Positions 51,786 to 60,761 of a DNA stretch of 64,000 bases are shown here, piece after piece. Under the pieces are notes generated by a model. It saw only the letters and a list, made by a program, of their open reading frames with translations. It searched no databases and was not told where the DNA came from. The DNA is from Rhizobium phaseoli (GTDB lineage Bacteria; Pseudomonadota; Alphaproteobacteria; Rhizobiales; Rhizobiaceae). Both the position numbers and the translations under genes were made by a program. The DNA lies in NCBI RefSeq assembly GCF_010668805.1, contig NZ_WUFT01000013.1, positions 124,001-188,000 on the forward strand. The letters run 5' to 3'. Position 1 is the first letter of the stretch. Each line of letters begins with the position of its first letter.

Positions 51786-53018
51786 ATGAAGACAATGATG
51801 AAGCTTTTTCTTGCCGGCGTGGCATTCGCCGGTCTCTTCGCTTCGGCGCATGCCGAGGACAAACCGACAATCGAGATCATGTCGTCCTGGACGTCGGGCG
51901 GCGAAGCGGCAGCCCTCAACGTCATCAAGACCGAGTTCGAAAAGCGCGGCGGCGTCTGGAAGGATTCCTCGATCGCCGGCTTCGGCGCGGCCGATGCCGC
52001 CTTCCAGAACCGTATCGTCGCCGGTGACGCGCCCGGCGCCAAGCAGGGCGTCATCGGCCTCGCGGCGGCGGATTTCATCAACCAGGGTCTGTTCAATCCG
52101 ATCGCCGACGTCGCCGCTGCCGGCAAATGGGCCGACGTCCTGCCGAAATCGATCCATGATCTCATCTCTTATGACGGCAAGGTCTATCTTGCGCCGACCG
52201 GCGCCCATGGCGAAAGCTGGGTCTTTTATTCCAAGGAAGCCTTCGCCAAGGCAGGCATCGCCGAGGAGCCAAAGACCTGGGACGAGTTCTTCGCCGACTT
52301 CGACAAGCTGAAGGCTGCCGGCATCGTTCCCGTCGCCTGGGGCGGCCAGCCTTGGCAGCAGACCAAGGTCTTCAACATGATCCTGCTCTCGCAGGTCGGG
52401 ATCGACGGCTTCCTGAAGATCTATGTCGACAAGGACAAGAGCCAGGCCTCCACGGACGGCGTGAAGAAAACCCTCGAAATTCTCGGCAAGCTGCGCGGCT
52501 ATGTCGATGCGGGTGCCGCCGGCCGCAACTGGAACGACGCAACAGCCATGCTGATCACCGCCAAGGCCGGCGTCCAGTTCATGGGCGACTGGGCAAAGGG
52601 CGAATTCACCGTTGCCGGCAAGGAACCGGGCAAGGATTATGGCTGCATGATCGTGCCGGAGTCCAAGGGCATGGTCTACATCGCCGATTCCCTCTGGTTC
52701 CCGAAGACCGGCAAGGCCGCGACCGACAAGGCGCAGAAACTTCTCGCCGAAGTCGTCATGGACCCGAAGGTGCAGGTCGAATTCGCCTTGAAGAAGGGCT
52801 CGGTTCCGATGCGCACCGACGTCGACAAGTCGAAGCTTGATGTCTGCGCCCAGAAGGGTGTCGAGCTGATGGCTGCTGGTGCGATCGTCCCGGATCAGGC
52901 GATCGTGCTCACACCCCAGCAGGTCGGCGCGCTCGACGATTTCGTCGACGAATACTGGAGCGGCGGCGGGAACGATGCAGCTACTGGGGCCGAGAATTTC
53001 TTCGCCGTCTTCGAGTAG
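51786..53018 (+). CDS. CUT1 ABC transporter, periplasmic sugar-binding protein
   Basis: SBP_bac_1 family protein of 410 residues with a signal peptide ending SAHA (residue 23). The ATG at 51786 has AGAGGTGG upstream. The mature part has IEIMSSWTSGGEAAALNVIK, VAWGGQPWQQTKVFN and VQFMGDWAKGEF, similar to the ThuE/AglE-like sugar-binding proteins of rhizobia. It should bind an oligosaccharide or glycoside. A hairpin follows, separating it from the permease genes. Confidence 0.92.
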   Translation: MKTMMKLFLAGVAFAGLFASAHAEDKPTIEIMSSWTSGGEAAALNVIKTEFEKRGGVWKDSSIAGFGAADAAFQNRIVAGDAPGAKQGVIGLAAADFINQGLFNPIADVAAAGKWADVLPKSIHDLISYDGKVYLAPTGAHGESWVFYSKEAFAKAGIAEEPKTWDEFFADFDKLKAAGIVPVAWGGQPWQQTKVFNMILLSQVGIDGFLKIYVDKDKSQASTDGVKKTLEILGKLRGYVDAGAAGRNWNDATAMLITAKAGVQFMGDWAKGEFTVAGKEPGKDYGCMIVPESKGMVYIADSLWFPKTGKAATDKAQKLLAEVVMDPKVQVEFALKKGSVPMRTDVDKSKLDVCAQKGVELMAAGAIVPDQAIVLTPQQVGALDDFVDEYWSGGGNDAATGAENFFAVFE

Positions 53019-53030
53019 AATAGTGCCTGT

Positions 53031-53053
53031 GGCGTCGGCCTGATCCCGACGCC
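53031..53053 (+). terminator. Hairpin after the sugar-binding-protein gene
   Basis: GGCGTCGG and CCGACGCC form a perfect 8-bp stem around a 7-base loop, 12 bases after the binding protein stop. No T run follows, so partial termination or protection of the upstream mRNA is more likely than full termination. Confidence 0.55.
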
Positions 53054-53118
53054 GCGGCCGACGCCGCTGCCTTGCGCGGTGGCGTGCGCCCTGCTTCCTT
53101 CCGTCAACGAGCTGGCCG

Positions 53119-54006
53119 ATGCCCATCAAACGCAAGCCCAATCTTTCCGCCACCATCGCGCTGCTGCCGACATGGTTCGTCGCGGTCGTGGTCTTCATCG
53201 GCACCATGGCTTGGTCGATCCGCCTGTCCTTCACCAATTCGACGCTTTTTCCATCCTCGACCTATGTCGGGTTTGCGCAGTATTCGAAGCTGTTTGCTTC
53301 CGCCAAGTGGCTCGCATCGCTGCAAAACGTGTTGATCTTCGGCGTGCTCTACGTCGCAGGCTGCCTGTTGCTCGGCTTCCTGCTGGCCGCGGCGCTGGAC
53401 CGCAAGATCCGTTTTGAAAGCGCCTTCCGAACCATATTTCTTTATCCCTACGCCATGTCCTTCGTGGTGACCGGGCTGATCTGGCAATGGATGCTCAATC
53501 CGACCCTTGGCATCCAGGCGAGCGTGCGTTCGCTCGGCTGGGAGAGTTTTATCCTCGACTGGGTGGTCAATCGTGACATGGCGATCTATGCGCTGGTGCT
53601 TGCCGGCGTGTGGCAGGGTGCGGGGCTGGTGATGGTCATTGCGCTCGCCGGCATGCGCGGCATCGAAGGCGAGCAATGGAAGGCGGCGCGGATCGACGGC
53701 ATTCCGGTCTGGCGGATCTATGTCTCGATCGTCCTGCCGCAGCTCGGGCCGGCGCTGGCCGCGGCCGGCATGCTGCTCGCCATGGGCGTGATCAAGACCT
53801 ATGACATCGTCGTCGCCATGACAAACGGCGGCCCCGGCAATGCGACGGAGGTGCCGGCGAAATTCATCATGGACAATTTGTTCGGACGTCAGAACCTCGG
53901 CCTTGCCACCGCCGGCGCGACGGTGCTTGTCCTCGGCGTGATCATCGCGGTCGCGCCGTTCCGCTACGCGATGCACATGCGCGACAGAGCCAAGGGAGCC
54001 GCGTGA
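53119..54006 (+). CDS. CUT1 ABC transporter permease (MalF/AglF type)
   Basis: Six-segment membrane protein of 295 residues. Features are the N-terminal MPIKRKPNLSATIALLPTW, SWLV-type helix after FTNSTLFPSSTYVGF, TGLIWQWMLNP and the EAA loop EGEQWKAARIDGIPVWRIYVS (parts shown: WKAARIDGIPVWR). The C-terminal region NGGPGNATEVPAKFIMD is typical of this group. It overlaps the next permease by 4 bases. The region before it has a weak ribosome site. Confidence 0.92.
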   Translation: MPIKRKPNLSATIALLPTWFVAVVVFIGTMAWSIRLSFTNSTLFPSSTYVGFAQYSKLFASAKWLASLQNVLIFGVLYVAGCLLLGFLLAAALDRKIRFESAFRTIFLYPYAMSFVVTGLIWQWMLNPTLGIQASVRSLGWESFILDWVVNRDMAIYALVLAGVWQGAGLVMVIALAGMRGIEGEQWKAARIDGIPVWRIYVSIVLPQLGPALAAAGMLLAMGVIKTYDIVVAMTNGGPGNATEVPAKFIMDNLFGRQNLGLATAGATVLVLGVIIAVAPFRYAMHMRDRAKGAA

Positions 54007-54890
54007 TGGCCGGTCCTCATCCGAACGGTCCGAAGCCGGCACAGATCACCGCGGGGCGCATCGGCCTCTATGCCTTCCTGGTCGTTGCCGCACTTTTCTT
54101 TCTTCTGCCGCTTTACACGATGGTCGTCACCTCGCTGAAGTCGATGGAGGAAATCCGGCTCGGGCAGATCTTCGCTCTGCCGGCGACGCTCGATTTTTCC
54201 GCCTGGACGACCGCCTGGTCGGGCGCCTGCATGGGGACCGTCTGCGTCGGCATTCGCAGCGGCTTCTGGAATTCGGTGGCAATCACCCTTCCCGCGGTGG
54301 CGCTCTCGGTCTTTATCGGCGCCGTCAACGGCTATGCGCTATCGCTCTGGCGGCCGCGCGGGGCAAATCTACTCTTCGGCCTGCTGATGGCCGGCGGCCT
54401 CATCCCCTACCAGATCTTCCTCTATCCGATGGTCCGGGCGATGGCGAATATCGATCTCTACAATTCGCTCGCCGGCATCATTCTCGTTCATGTCATCTTC
54501 GGCCTGCCGCTGGTGACGCTGCTCTTCCGCAATTATTTCGTCAGCGTGCCGGAGGAGCTCTGCAAGGCGGCGCGCGTCGACGGCGCCGGCTTCTGGCGCA
54601 TCTTTTTCGAGATCATGCTGCCGATCGCCGTGCCGATGGTGGTGGTGGTCTCGATGCTGCAGTTCACCGGCATCTGGAACGACTTCCTGCTCGGTCTGGT
54701 CTTTGCCGGGCGCGACAACCTGCCGATGACCGTGCAGCTCAACAATATCGTCAACACCACGATGGGCGAGCGGACCTACAACGTCAACATGGCGGCGACG
54801 ATCCTGACCGCCATCGTTCCGCTCGCCATCTATTTCCTGTCCGGCCGCTGGTTCGTGCGCGGCATCGCGGCCGGCGCAGTCAAGGGGTAA
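54003..54890 (+). CDS. CUT1 ABC transporter permease (MalG/AglG type)
   Basis: Membrane protein of about 295 residues, starting at a GTG at 54003 or the adjacent ATG at 54006, on the stop of the preceding gene. It shows LPLYTMVVTSLKSMEEI, GGLIPYQIFLYPMV, and the EAA loop ELCKAARVDGAGFWRIFF; QFTGIWNDFLLGLVF is characteristic of MalG-type subunits. A Cys-containing insert (SGACMGTVCVGIRSGFWNS) lies before TM2. It is paired with the MalF-type product. Confidence 0.92.
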   Translation: MMAGPHPNGPKPAQITAGRIGLYAFLVVAALFFLLPLYTMVVTSLKSMEEIRLGQIFALPATLDFSAWTTAWSGACMGTVCVGIRSGFWNSVAITLPAVALSVFIGAVNGYALSLWRPRGANLLFGLLMAGGLIPYQIFLYPMVRAMANIDLYNSLAGIILVHVIFGLPLVTLLFRNYFVSVPEELCKAARVDGAGFWRIFFEIMLPIAVPMVVVVSMLQFTGIWNDFLLGLVFAGRDNLPMTVQLNNIVNTTMGERTYNVNMAATILTAIVPLAIYFLSGRWFVRGIAAGAVKG

Positions 54891-54897
54891 TGCTTCC

Positions 54898-55980
54898 ATG
54901 CAATCTGCCGTCTCCGTCAAGGACCTGAAGATCGCCTATGGCGACCATACGGTGATCGAGAAGCTGTCGATCGATATCGCCCCGCGGGAATTCCTGGTGC
55001 TGCTCGGCCCTTCCGGCTGCGGCAAGTCAACGCTTCTGAGCGCCATTGCCGGCCTCCAGGACATTACAGCAGGCGAGGTGTGGATCTCAGGCAAGAACGT
55101 CAGCTGGGAGGAGCCGAAGGACCGCGGCATCGGCATGGTCTTTCAGTCCTACGCGCTCTATCCACGCATGTCGGTCCGCAAGAACCTGTCCTTCGGCCTT
55201 CGCGTCGCCGGTCTGCCGAAACCCGAGATCGAGGCCCGCGTCGCCCGCACGGCCGCCCTCCTCCATCTCGACGCGCTACTCGACAGGCGCCCTGCCGAGC
55301 TCTCCGGCGGCCAGCGCCAGCGCGTCGCCATCGGCCGGGCGCTGGTACGCGAAGTCGATGTCTTCCTTTTCGACGAACCGCTGTCGAACCTCGATGCCAA
55401 GCTGCGCAACGAATTGCGCGTCGAGATCAAGAAGCTGCATCAGCGCCTCGGCAACACCATGATCTACGTGACCCATGATCAGGTCGAGGCGCTGACTCTT
55501 GCCGATCGCATCGCCATCATGCGCGACGGCGTGATCCAGCAGCTCGCTTCGCCGGCTGAGATCTATCGCCGCCCGGCCAATCTCTTCGTTGCCGGTTTCA
55601 TCGGCGCGCCGGCAATGAATTTCATCGAGGGCAGGATCGAGCGCGCCGCCGCCCCGCCGCTCTTCCTGAGCAAGGGGCTCGCCGTCGATCTCTCCGGCTA
55701 TTCCTTTAGCGCAGGCGCGGCGGAAGGTCCGGCAACGCTTGGCTTTCGCCCTGAGCATCTTGTGCTCGATGGGGCGGCAGGCAGCCTGCCCATCATTCCC
55801 GGCCGTGTTTCCGTCGTCGAGCCGATGGGTTCGGACGCCGTCGTTTGGTTCGACTGGGCGGATCAAAGCCTCTCGCTGAGGCTGATGGGCGACGTCACCC
55901 TGCAGCCCGGCGATGCCCTGGCTCCCGGGCTCGATATCGCCAAGGCGTCGCTCTTTGGCGCCGACGGATCGCGGCTGTGA
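54898..55980 (+). CDS. CUT1 ABC transporter, ATP-binding protein (MalK/UgpC/AglK type)
   Basis: A 360-residue ATPase. Walker A GPSGCGKST (about 40-48), Q loop VFQSYALYPRMSV, signature LSGGQRQRVAIGRAL, Walker B with DEPLSNLDAKL and the TYVTHDQVEALTLAD-like switch (YVTHDQVEA) are present. Residues about 240-360 are the MalK-type regulatory TOBE/OB domain (GAPAMNFIEG, GFRPEHLVLD). It follows the second permease by 7 bases. Confidence 0.93.
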   Translation: MQSAVSVKDLKIAYGDHTVIEKLSIDIAPREFLVLLGPSGCGKSTLLSAIAGLQDITAGEVWISGKNVSWEEPKDRGIGMVFQSYALYPRMSVRKNLSFGLRVAGLPKPEIEARVARTAALLHLDALLDRRPAELSGGQRQRVAIGRALVREVDVFLFDEPLSNLDAKLRNELRVEIKKLHQRLGNTMIYVTHDQVEALTLADRIAIMRDGVIQQLASPAEIYRRPANLFVAGFIGAPAMNFIEGRIERAAAPPLFLSKGLAVDLSGYSFSAGAAEGPATLGFRPEHLVLDGAAGSLPIIPGRVSVVEPMGSDAVVWFDWADQSLSLRLMGDVTLQPGDALAPGLDIAKASLFGADGSRL

Positions 55981-56060
55981 TGCCCCGTCCCGTTGTTTTC
56001 CCGCAATTGCCGGCACGTTGCGCGCGGTTTTGAGCAATTGCTCCAGGACAGGATTTGGAA

Positions 56061-57713
56061 ATGTCTGAGATTGTCTACGATGCGCTGGTGACCGGCTCCG
56101 GCGCGGCGGGTTCCTTCGCGGTCAAAGAACTGACGGCGCAGGGCCTTTCGGTGCTGCTTCTCGAGGCCGGCCCCGCCGTCGGGCCGAAGGATTTCGATCC
56201 CGCCCGCAAGAAGGCGCCTGCAAGCAGCATCAATATCTGGGAGCGTGCGCGGGCAACACTCAAGGGCCAGCCGATCCAGGCGCGGGCGGCGTTTTTTACC
56301 GAGCGCTTCAGCCACTTCTTCGTCAACGACCGCAAGAACCCCTATACCACGCCGAAGGGCGAGCCTTTCCTCTGGATCCGTGGCCGCCAGGGCGGCGGCC
56401 GCCTCCACAGTTTTGGCCGCGTGCTGCTGCGCTGGACCGATGACGATTTCAAGATCCGATCACGCGCCGGAAAGGGCGTTGACTGGCCGGTCTCCTATGG
56501 CGAACTGGCGCCTTTCTACGACGAAGTGGAGACCTATCTCGGGCTCTACGGCAACAAGGACGATGTGCCGACCCTGCCGGACGGTGTCTATGCGAAACCG
56601 GCAAGCCTGACGCCCGCCGAACAGATCTTCAAGCAGGCGGTCGAAAGCCGCTGGCCGGGAAGGCACGTGGTCTCCTGGCGCTACATCGCGCCGGATGCCG
56701 AACGCATGCCGCGACCGCTCAGGGACGCCAAGGCCACCGGCAGGCTGACGGTCCGCTACGATGCCGTCGTTCGCCGCATCACCACCGACGGGAAAACCGG
56801 ACGTGCCACCGGCGCCGAGTTCATCGATCGCAACACCGGGCAACTATCGACGGTCCGCGCCGCGACCGTGGTTCTCTCCGCCTCGCCGATAGAGAGCGTA
56901 CGGCTGCTCTTGAATTCGGCTTCGGCGAGACATCCCGATGGGCTCGGCAACAGCTCGGGCGCTCTCGGCCGCTATTTCATGGACCAGCTTCCCTGCCTCG
57001 CCTTCGGTTCCTTTTCGAAGGCGAAGGGCTGGGCGCCCGATGGCTCCGCCCCGACGGATCCGTTCTACAATCCATCGGGCGGGATTTTCATCCCCCGCTT
57101 CGGCGAGGGCGATCCCGCCCGCGGCGATTTCGACTACCAGGGAAGCGTCGGCCGGGCACCTGTCTCCGGCGACACTGACGCGCGTCTCGCCTTCTTCGGT
57201 TTCGGCCGCATGCTGCCCTATGCCGACAATCGCATTACGCTCGATGTCAGGCGCAAGGACGCCTGGAGCATTCCCGTTGCGCATATCCGCTGCGTGATGC
57301 AGGCGGAGGAGCAGGCGCTGCTTCGCCGGCAGGAGGAGACGCTGATCGCCATGATCAGCGAGGTCGGCGGCGATCTTGAATTCATCGGTTCGCCCACCGG
57401 CCTCAAGGAGATGGGCAAAGGCGCCTTTCCCGAGGCCGATGCCTTCAGCCGCTTCATGTTCCGCAGCTGGTTCCGCAAGACCATGTGCATGGGTGCGGCA
57501 ATCCATGAAACGGGCGGCGCGCGCATGGGTGAAACCTCGGAAGCTTCGGTGCTCAACCCCTACAACCAGGTCTGGGATGTCCCGAACCTGATCGTCACCG
57601 ACGCCAGCGCCTTCCCCGGCAGCGGCATCGCCGGCACCACACTCACTGTCATGGCCCTGACGATCCGCGCCTGCCGAAATCTTGTCTCCCAATACCGGGC
57701 GGGACAGCTTTAG
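56061..57713 (+). CDS. GMC-family FAD-dependent oxidoreductase
   Basis: A 550-residue flavoprotein from the ATG at 56061, with AGGA 7 bases upstream. The FAD motif is ALVTGSGAAGSFAVKEL (9-25). RGRQGGGRLHSFGRVLLRW corresponds to the second GMC signature, and the C-terminal GAAIHETGGARMG and DASAFPGSGIAGTTLTVMAL hold the catalytic His/Asn region. It resembles the large subunit of rhizobial glucoside 3-dehydrogenases and gluconate dehydrogenase, which oxidise sugars. No Tat signal or small subunit gene is seen, so a cytoplasmic enzyme is possible. It ends the transporter operon. Confidence 0.88.
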   Translation: MSEIVYDALVTGSGAAGSFAVKELTAQGLSVLLLEAGPAVGPKDFDPARKKAPASSINIWERARATLKGQPIQARAAFFTERFSHFFVNDRKNPYTTPKGEPFLWIRGRQGGGRLHSFGRVLLRWTDDDFKIRSRAGKGVDWPVSYGELAPFYDEVETYLGLYGNKDDVPTLPDGVYAKPASLTPAEQIFKQAVESRWPGRHVVSWRYIAPDAERMPRPLRDAKATGRLTVRYDAVVRRITTDGKTGRATGAEFIDRNTGQLSTVRAATVVLSASPIESVRLLLNSASARHPDGLGNSSGALGRYFMDQLPCLAFGSFSKAKGWAPDGSAPTDPFYNPSGGIFIPRFGEGDPARGDFDYQGSVGRAPVSGDTDARLAFFGFGRMLPYADNRITLDVRRKDAWSIPVAHIRCVMQAEEQALLRRQEETLIAMISEVGGDLEFIGSPTGLKEMGKGAFPEADAFSRFMFRSWFRKTMCMGAAIHETGGARMGETSEASVLNPYNQVWDVPNLIVTDASAFPGSGIAGTTLTVMALTIRACRNLVSQYRAGQL

Positions 57714-57721
57714 GCGCGCTT

Positions 57722-57747
57722 GGAACGAGAGAGGGTGAGGAACCGTT
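57722..57747 (+). promoter_or_regulatory. EcfG-type general stress promoter upstream of ppk2
   Basis: GGAAC-N17-CGTT at 57722-57747 matches the alphaproteobacterial EcfG (sigma factor of the general stress response) consensus GGAAC-N16/17-CGTT perfectly. It starts 8 bases after the GMC stop and lies 78 bases before the ppk2 ATG, in the right direction. Confidence 0.7.
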
Positions 57748-57824
57748 TCAGCTTTCGATCAGTGGTCGTCATATAACCTTCGTACTGGCGTGCTCCTGTC
57801 AAAAAAAGCAGGAAGGAAAAGCCC

Positions 57825-58739
57825 ATGTCTCAGAACCATCAGGACCAACTCAGCCGGATAAAGGCCGAAATCGCCGACAGCTTCGATGAAGAGCTGGAAA
57901 TGCAGATGGAGGAAGATCGGCTGGACGATCTGGTCGCCGAAGGAATGTCGGAAGCTGCGGAGCCGACGCTCGAGCGAAAGACCTATTTCCGGGAACTTTT
58001 TCGGCTGCAGCACGAGTTGGTGCGGCTGCAGGATTGGGTTCAGCACACGAAGTTGAAGGTGGTGGTGCTGTTCGAAGGCCGCGATTCGGCCGGCAAGGGC
58101 GGCGCGATCAAGCGGGTGACCCAGCGGCTCAATCCACGCGTCTGCCGGACGGTTGCGTTGCCCGCCCCGACCGAACGGGAACGCCATCAATGGTATTTCC
58201 AGCGCTATGTCCCGCATCTTCCCACAGCCGGCGAAATGGTGCTCTTCGACCGAAGCTGGTACAACCGCGCCGGTGTCGAGCGGGTGATGGGCTTCTGCAC
58301 CCCCGATGAACTCGAGGAGTTCTTCCGCTCGGTGCCTGAATTCGAGCGGATGCTGGTCCGTTCCGGAATCGTGCTGATCAAATACTGGTTTTCGATCACC
58401 GACGAGGAGCAGGAATTCCGCTTCAAGATGCGTATCCACGATCCGCTGAAGCAATGGAAGCTTTCACCGATGGATATGGAAAGTCGCGTCCATTGGGAGG
58501 AATATACCAAGGCCAAGGAAGAAATGCTGGCGCGGACGCACACCAAGGATGCACCCTGGTGGGTGGTGCAGGCGGTGGACAAGAAACGGGCGCGTTTGAA
58601 CTGCATCGCCCATCTTCTCGAACAAATCCCGTACGAGGATGTTCCGAAACCGGAAATCGAGTTGCCGGATCGCATCCGCCATGCCGATTACAACAGGGCG
58701 CCGGTTGCGTCTGAAATGCTAGTGCCGGAGCGCTATTGA
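57825..58739 (+). CDS. ppk2: Polyphosphate kinase 2 (PPK2 family)
   Basis: A 304-residue PPK2 enzyme that transfers phosphate between polyphosphate and nucleotides. Walker A is FEGRDSAGKGG (about 84-93), the lid region RVCRTVALPAPTERERHQW, and Walker B MVLFDRSWYNRAGVERVMGF (about 142-161). Residues 1-60 are an acidic, helical extension. GGAAGG precedes the ATG at 57825. The direction of the reaction (NDP or NMP as acceptor) is not set by the visible motifs. It stands alone behind a stress-type promoter, fitting use of polyphosphate under starvation or stress. Confidence 0.93.
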   Translation: MSQNHQDQLSRIKAEIADSFDEELEMQMEEDRLDDLVAEGMSEAAEPTLERKTYFRELFRLQHELVRLQDWVQHTKLKVVVLFEGRDSAGKGGAIKRVTQRLNPRVCRTVALPAPTERERHQWYFQRYVPHLPTAGEMVLFDRSWYNRAGVERVMGFCTPDELEEFFRSVPEFERMLVRSGIVLIKYWFSITDEEQEFRFKMRIHDPLKQWKLSPMDMESRVHWEEYTKAKEEMLARTHTKDAPWWVVQAVDKKRARLNCIAHLLEQIPYEDVPKPEIELPDRIRHADYNRAPVASEMLVPERY

Positions 58740-58808
58740 AGGTATAACCATACCGGCCTTCACTGCCGGATGACGAGCGGATTGCGGCGTCGCTGTGTTC
58801 TCGGCTCA

Positions 58809-58836
58809 GCTACACCACGTGTGAGCGTGGTGTAGC
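58809..58836. terminator. Hairpin between convergent ppk2 and aldo/keto reductase genes
   Basis: GCTACACCACG and CGTGGTGTAGC form a perfect 11-bp stem with a 6-base loop, 70 bases after the ppk2 stop and 26 bases before the end of the convergent aldo/keto reductase gene. There is no T run, so a bidirectional terminator of the GC-stem type is the best reading. Confidence 0.6.
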
Positions 58837-58861
58837 GGTAGCTCGCGGCCTTTGAATGCGA

Positions 58862-59737
58862 TCAGGCGGCGATGTTCCCGATCTGGTTGAGTTCGTCGAC
58901 AGCCTCATCCGGCAGAACAAGCGCGGCAGCGGCGAGGTTTTCCTTGAGATGGCCGACGGACGAGGTGCCCGGGATCAGCAGGATGTTCGGGGCGCGGCGC
59001 AGCAGCCAGGCGAGTGCCACCTGCATGGGCGTGGCATCAAGGCGTACGGCGACATTGGACAGGCTGGACGACTGCAGCGGTGTGAAGCCGCCGAGCGGGA
59101 AGAAGGGCACATAGGCGGTGCCCTCGCGGGCCAGCTCGTCGATCAGGCGATCGTCGGCCCGATGCGCGAGATTGTACTGGTTCTGCACGCAGACGATCTC
59201 GGTGATCCCGCGCCCTTCGGCGATCTGCTTCGCTGTGGCGTTGCTTAAGCCCACGTGACGGATCAGTCCCTGCCGCTGGAGGTCGGCAAGCACCGTCAGG
59301 GGTGCTTCGATCGACCCTTCGGCAGGGCCATGAACATCGAACATGAGCCTGAGGTTGACGGCGTCAAGCACGTCCAGGCCCAGATTACGCAGATTGTCGT
59401 GGACTGCCGCCGTCAGTTCCTCTGGCGAGAAGGCCGGAATCCATGATCCATCCGCGCCGCGCCGTGCGCCGATCTTGGTGACGATGACGAGGTCGTCACG
59501 ATAGGGATGGAGCGCTTCACGGATGATCCGGTTGGTGACGTGCGGACCATAGAAGTCGCTGGTGTCGATGTGGTTTACGCCGCTCGCAACCGCCTCGCGC
59601 AGCACGGCCAAGGCCGCGCCGTGATCCCTGGGCGGGCCGAACACGCCGGGTCCGGCAAGCTGCATGGCGCCGTAGCCGAGCCGTTTGATGCTGCGGTCGC
59701 CGAGATTGAAGGTGCCGGCCTGATCGATAATGGACAT
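58862..59737 (-). CDS. Aldo/keto reductase
   Basis: A 291-residue protein of the AKR superfamily, read from the ATG at 59737 after AAGGAG. The tetrad pieces are visible: Asp and Tyr in HIDTSDFYGPHVTNR, Lys in LVIVTKIGA and His in RLMFDVHGPAEG. The C-terminal cofactor segment (LIPGTSSVGHLKENL) is typical for NADPH-dependent members. The frame is open far upstream, but that overlaps the divergent LysR gene and is not coding. It is probably controlled by that LysR protein, and reduces aldehydes or ketones of unknown identity. Confidence 0.92.
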   Translation of the reverse strand: MSIIDQAGTFNLGDRSIKRLGYGAMQLAGPGVFGPPRDHGAALAVLREAVASGVNHIDTSDFYGPHVTNRIIREALHPYRDDLVIVTKIGARRGADGSWIPAFSPEELTAAVHDNLRNLGLDVLDAVNLRLMFDVHGPAEGSIEAPLTVLADLQRQGLIRHVGLSNATAKQIAEGRGITEIVCVQNQYNLAHRADDRLIDELAREGTAYVPFFPLGGFTPLQSSSLSNVAVRLDATPMQVALAWLLRRAPNILLIPGTSSVGHLKENLAAAALVLPDEAVDELNQIGNIAA

Positions 59738-59805
59738 GATCTCACTCCTTTCAAGAGTTGACGACAAGATAGGCGTTGTCGGCGCGCCTGATAATTCGGT
59801 ACAAT

Positions 59806-59822
59806 CCGCACAGGCTGTGCGG
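59806..59822. promoter_or_regulatory. 17-base palindrome, candidate LysR operator
   Basis: CCGCACAG-G-CTGTGCGG is a perfect palindrome around one base in the divergent region between the aldo/keto reductase and LysR genes. It runs into the GGAG that serves as the LysR ribosome site, so binding would block the regulator's own expression. Confidence 0.6.
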
Positions 59823-59833
59823 AGTGGCGAACA

Positions 59834-60745
59834 GTGAAAGTCGATTTGGGTGATCTGAATGCCTTCCTTGCCGTGGCGCGGGCCGGTGGTTTTCGCGAGG
59901 GCGCGCGTGCAAGCGGCGGCAGTGCTTCCTTCCTCAGCGAGGCGGTGCGCCGGCTGGAGGCCGAACTCGGTGTGAGGCTGCTCAACCGCACGACACGAAG
60001 CGTCGTGCCGACCGAAGCCGGCAAAGGCCTGCTGGAACGGCTCGGCCCCGCCTTGACCGAAGTGGAGTCGGCGCTCGATGTGGTCAACGGATTTCGCGAC
60101 AGGCCGGCCGGTGCGTTGCGGCTCAATGTGCCGGTCAGTGCGGCGCGGCTGGTGCTGCCCGCCATCGTTCCGCCATTCCTGGCCGCCTATCCCGACATTC
60201 GCCTCGAGGTGATCGCCGACGAGAGCTTCGTCGACGTGCTTGCTGCCGGGTGCGACGCCGGCATCCGTTATGACGAACGACTGGAGCAGGATATGATCGC
60301 CGTGCCGATCGGCCCGCGTGTTCAGCGCTTTGCCACCGCCGCTTCCCCCGATTACCTCGACCGCCATGGCCGGCCGCAACATCCAAGCGAGTTGCTCGGC
60401 CATGCGTGTCTGTTGGGCCGTTTTGCCAGTGGTGCACTGACGACGCCATGGGAATTCGAACGAGATGGCGAGGTGGTGCGCGTCGAACCTTCAGGACCCT
60501 TGATCGTCAGGGTCGGCGGCGCGACCGATCTTACCATCGATGCAGCGATATCGGGCACAGGGATCATTTGCGTTTTCGAGGACTGGCTGCGGCCGTATAT
60601 TGACAGCGGCGCTCTCGAGCCCATCCTCGAACCATGGTGGCAGCGCTTTTCCGGGCCGTTTCTCTATTACCCTGGACGTCGGCTGGTGCCGGCGCCGCTC
60701 AGGGCATTTATCGAGTTCGTCAAGGCCACGGCCAATCAGGCTTGA
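59834..60745 (+). CDS. LysR-family transcriptional regulator
   Basis: A 303-residue LysR protein beginning with a GTG at 59834, with GGAG 9 bases upstream. The helix-turn-helix is at about 3-62 (LGDLNAFLAVARAGGFREGA, SFLSEAVRRLEAELG, LLNRTTRSVVPTEAG). The effector domain (GALRLNVPVSAARLVLPAIV, LAAGCDAGIRYDERLEQDM) matches the CrgA/DsdC-like group that often regulates adjacent oxidoreductases. It is divergent from the aldo/keto reductase gene and should control it. Confidence 0.92.
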   Translation: MKVDLGDLNAFLAVARAGGFREGARASGGSASFLSEAVRRLEAELGVRLLNRTTRSVVPTEAGKGLLERLGPALTEVESALDVVNGFRDRPAGALRLNVPVSAARLVLPAIVPPFLAAYPDIRLEVIADESFVDVLAAGCDAGIRYDERLEQDMIAVPIGPRVQRFATAASPDYLDRHGRPQHPSELLGHACLLGRFASGALTTPWEFERDGEVVRVEPSGPLIVRVGGATDLTIDAAISGTGIICVFEDWLRPYIDSGALEPILEPWWQRFSGPFLYYPGRRLVPAPLRAFIEFVKATANQA

Positions 60746-60761
60746 ACAGCGCTTCTACGCG

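Noticed and set aside
59738..60403. N-terminal extension of the aldo/keto reductase frame
   Set aside because: It overlaps the divergent LysR gene, and a good ATG with AAGGAG exists at 59737.
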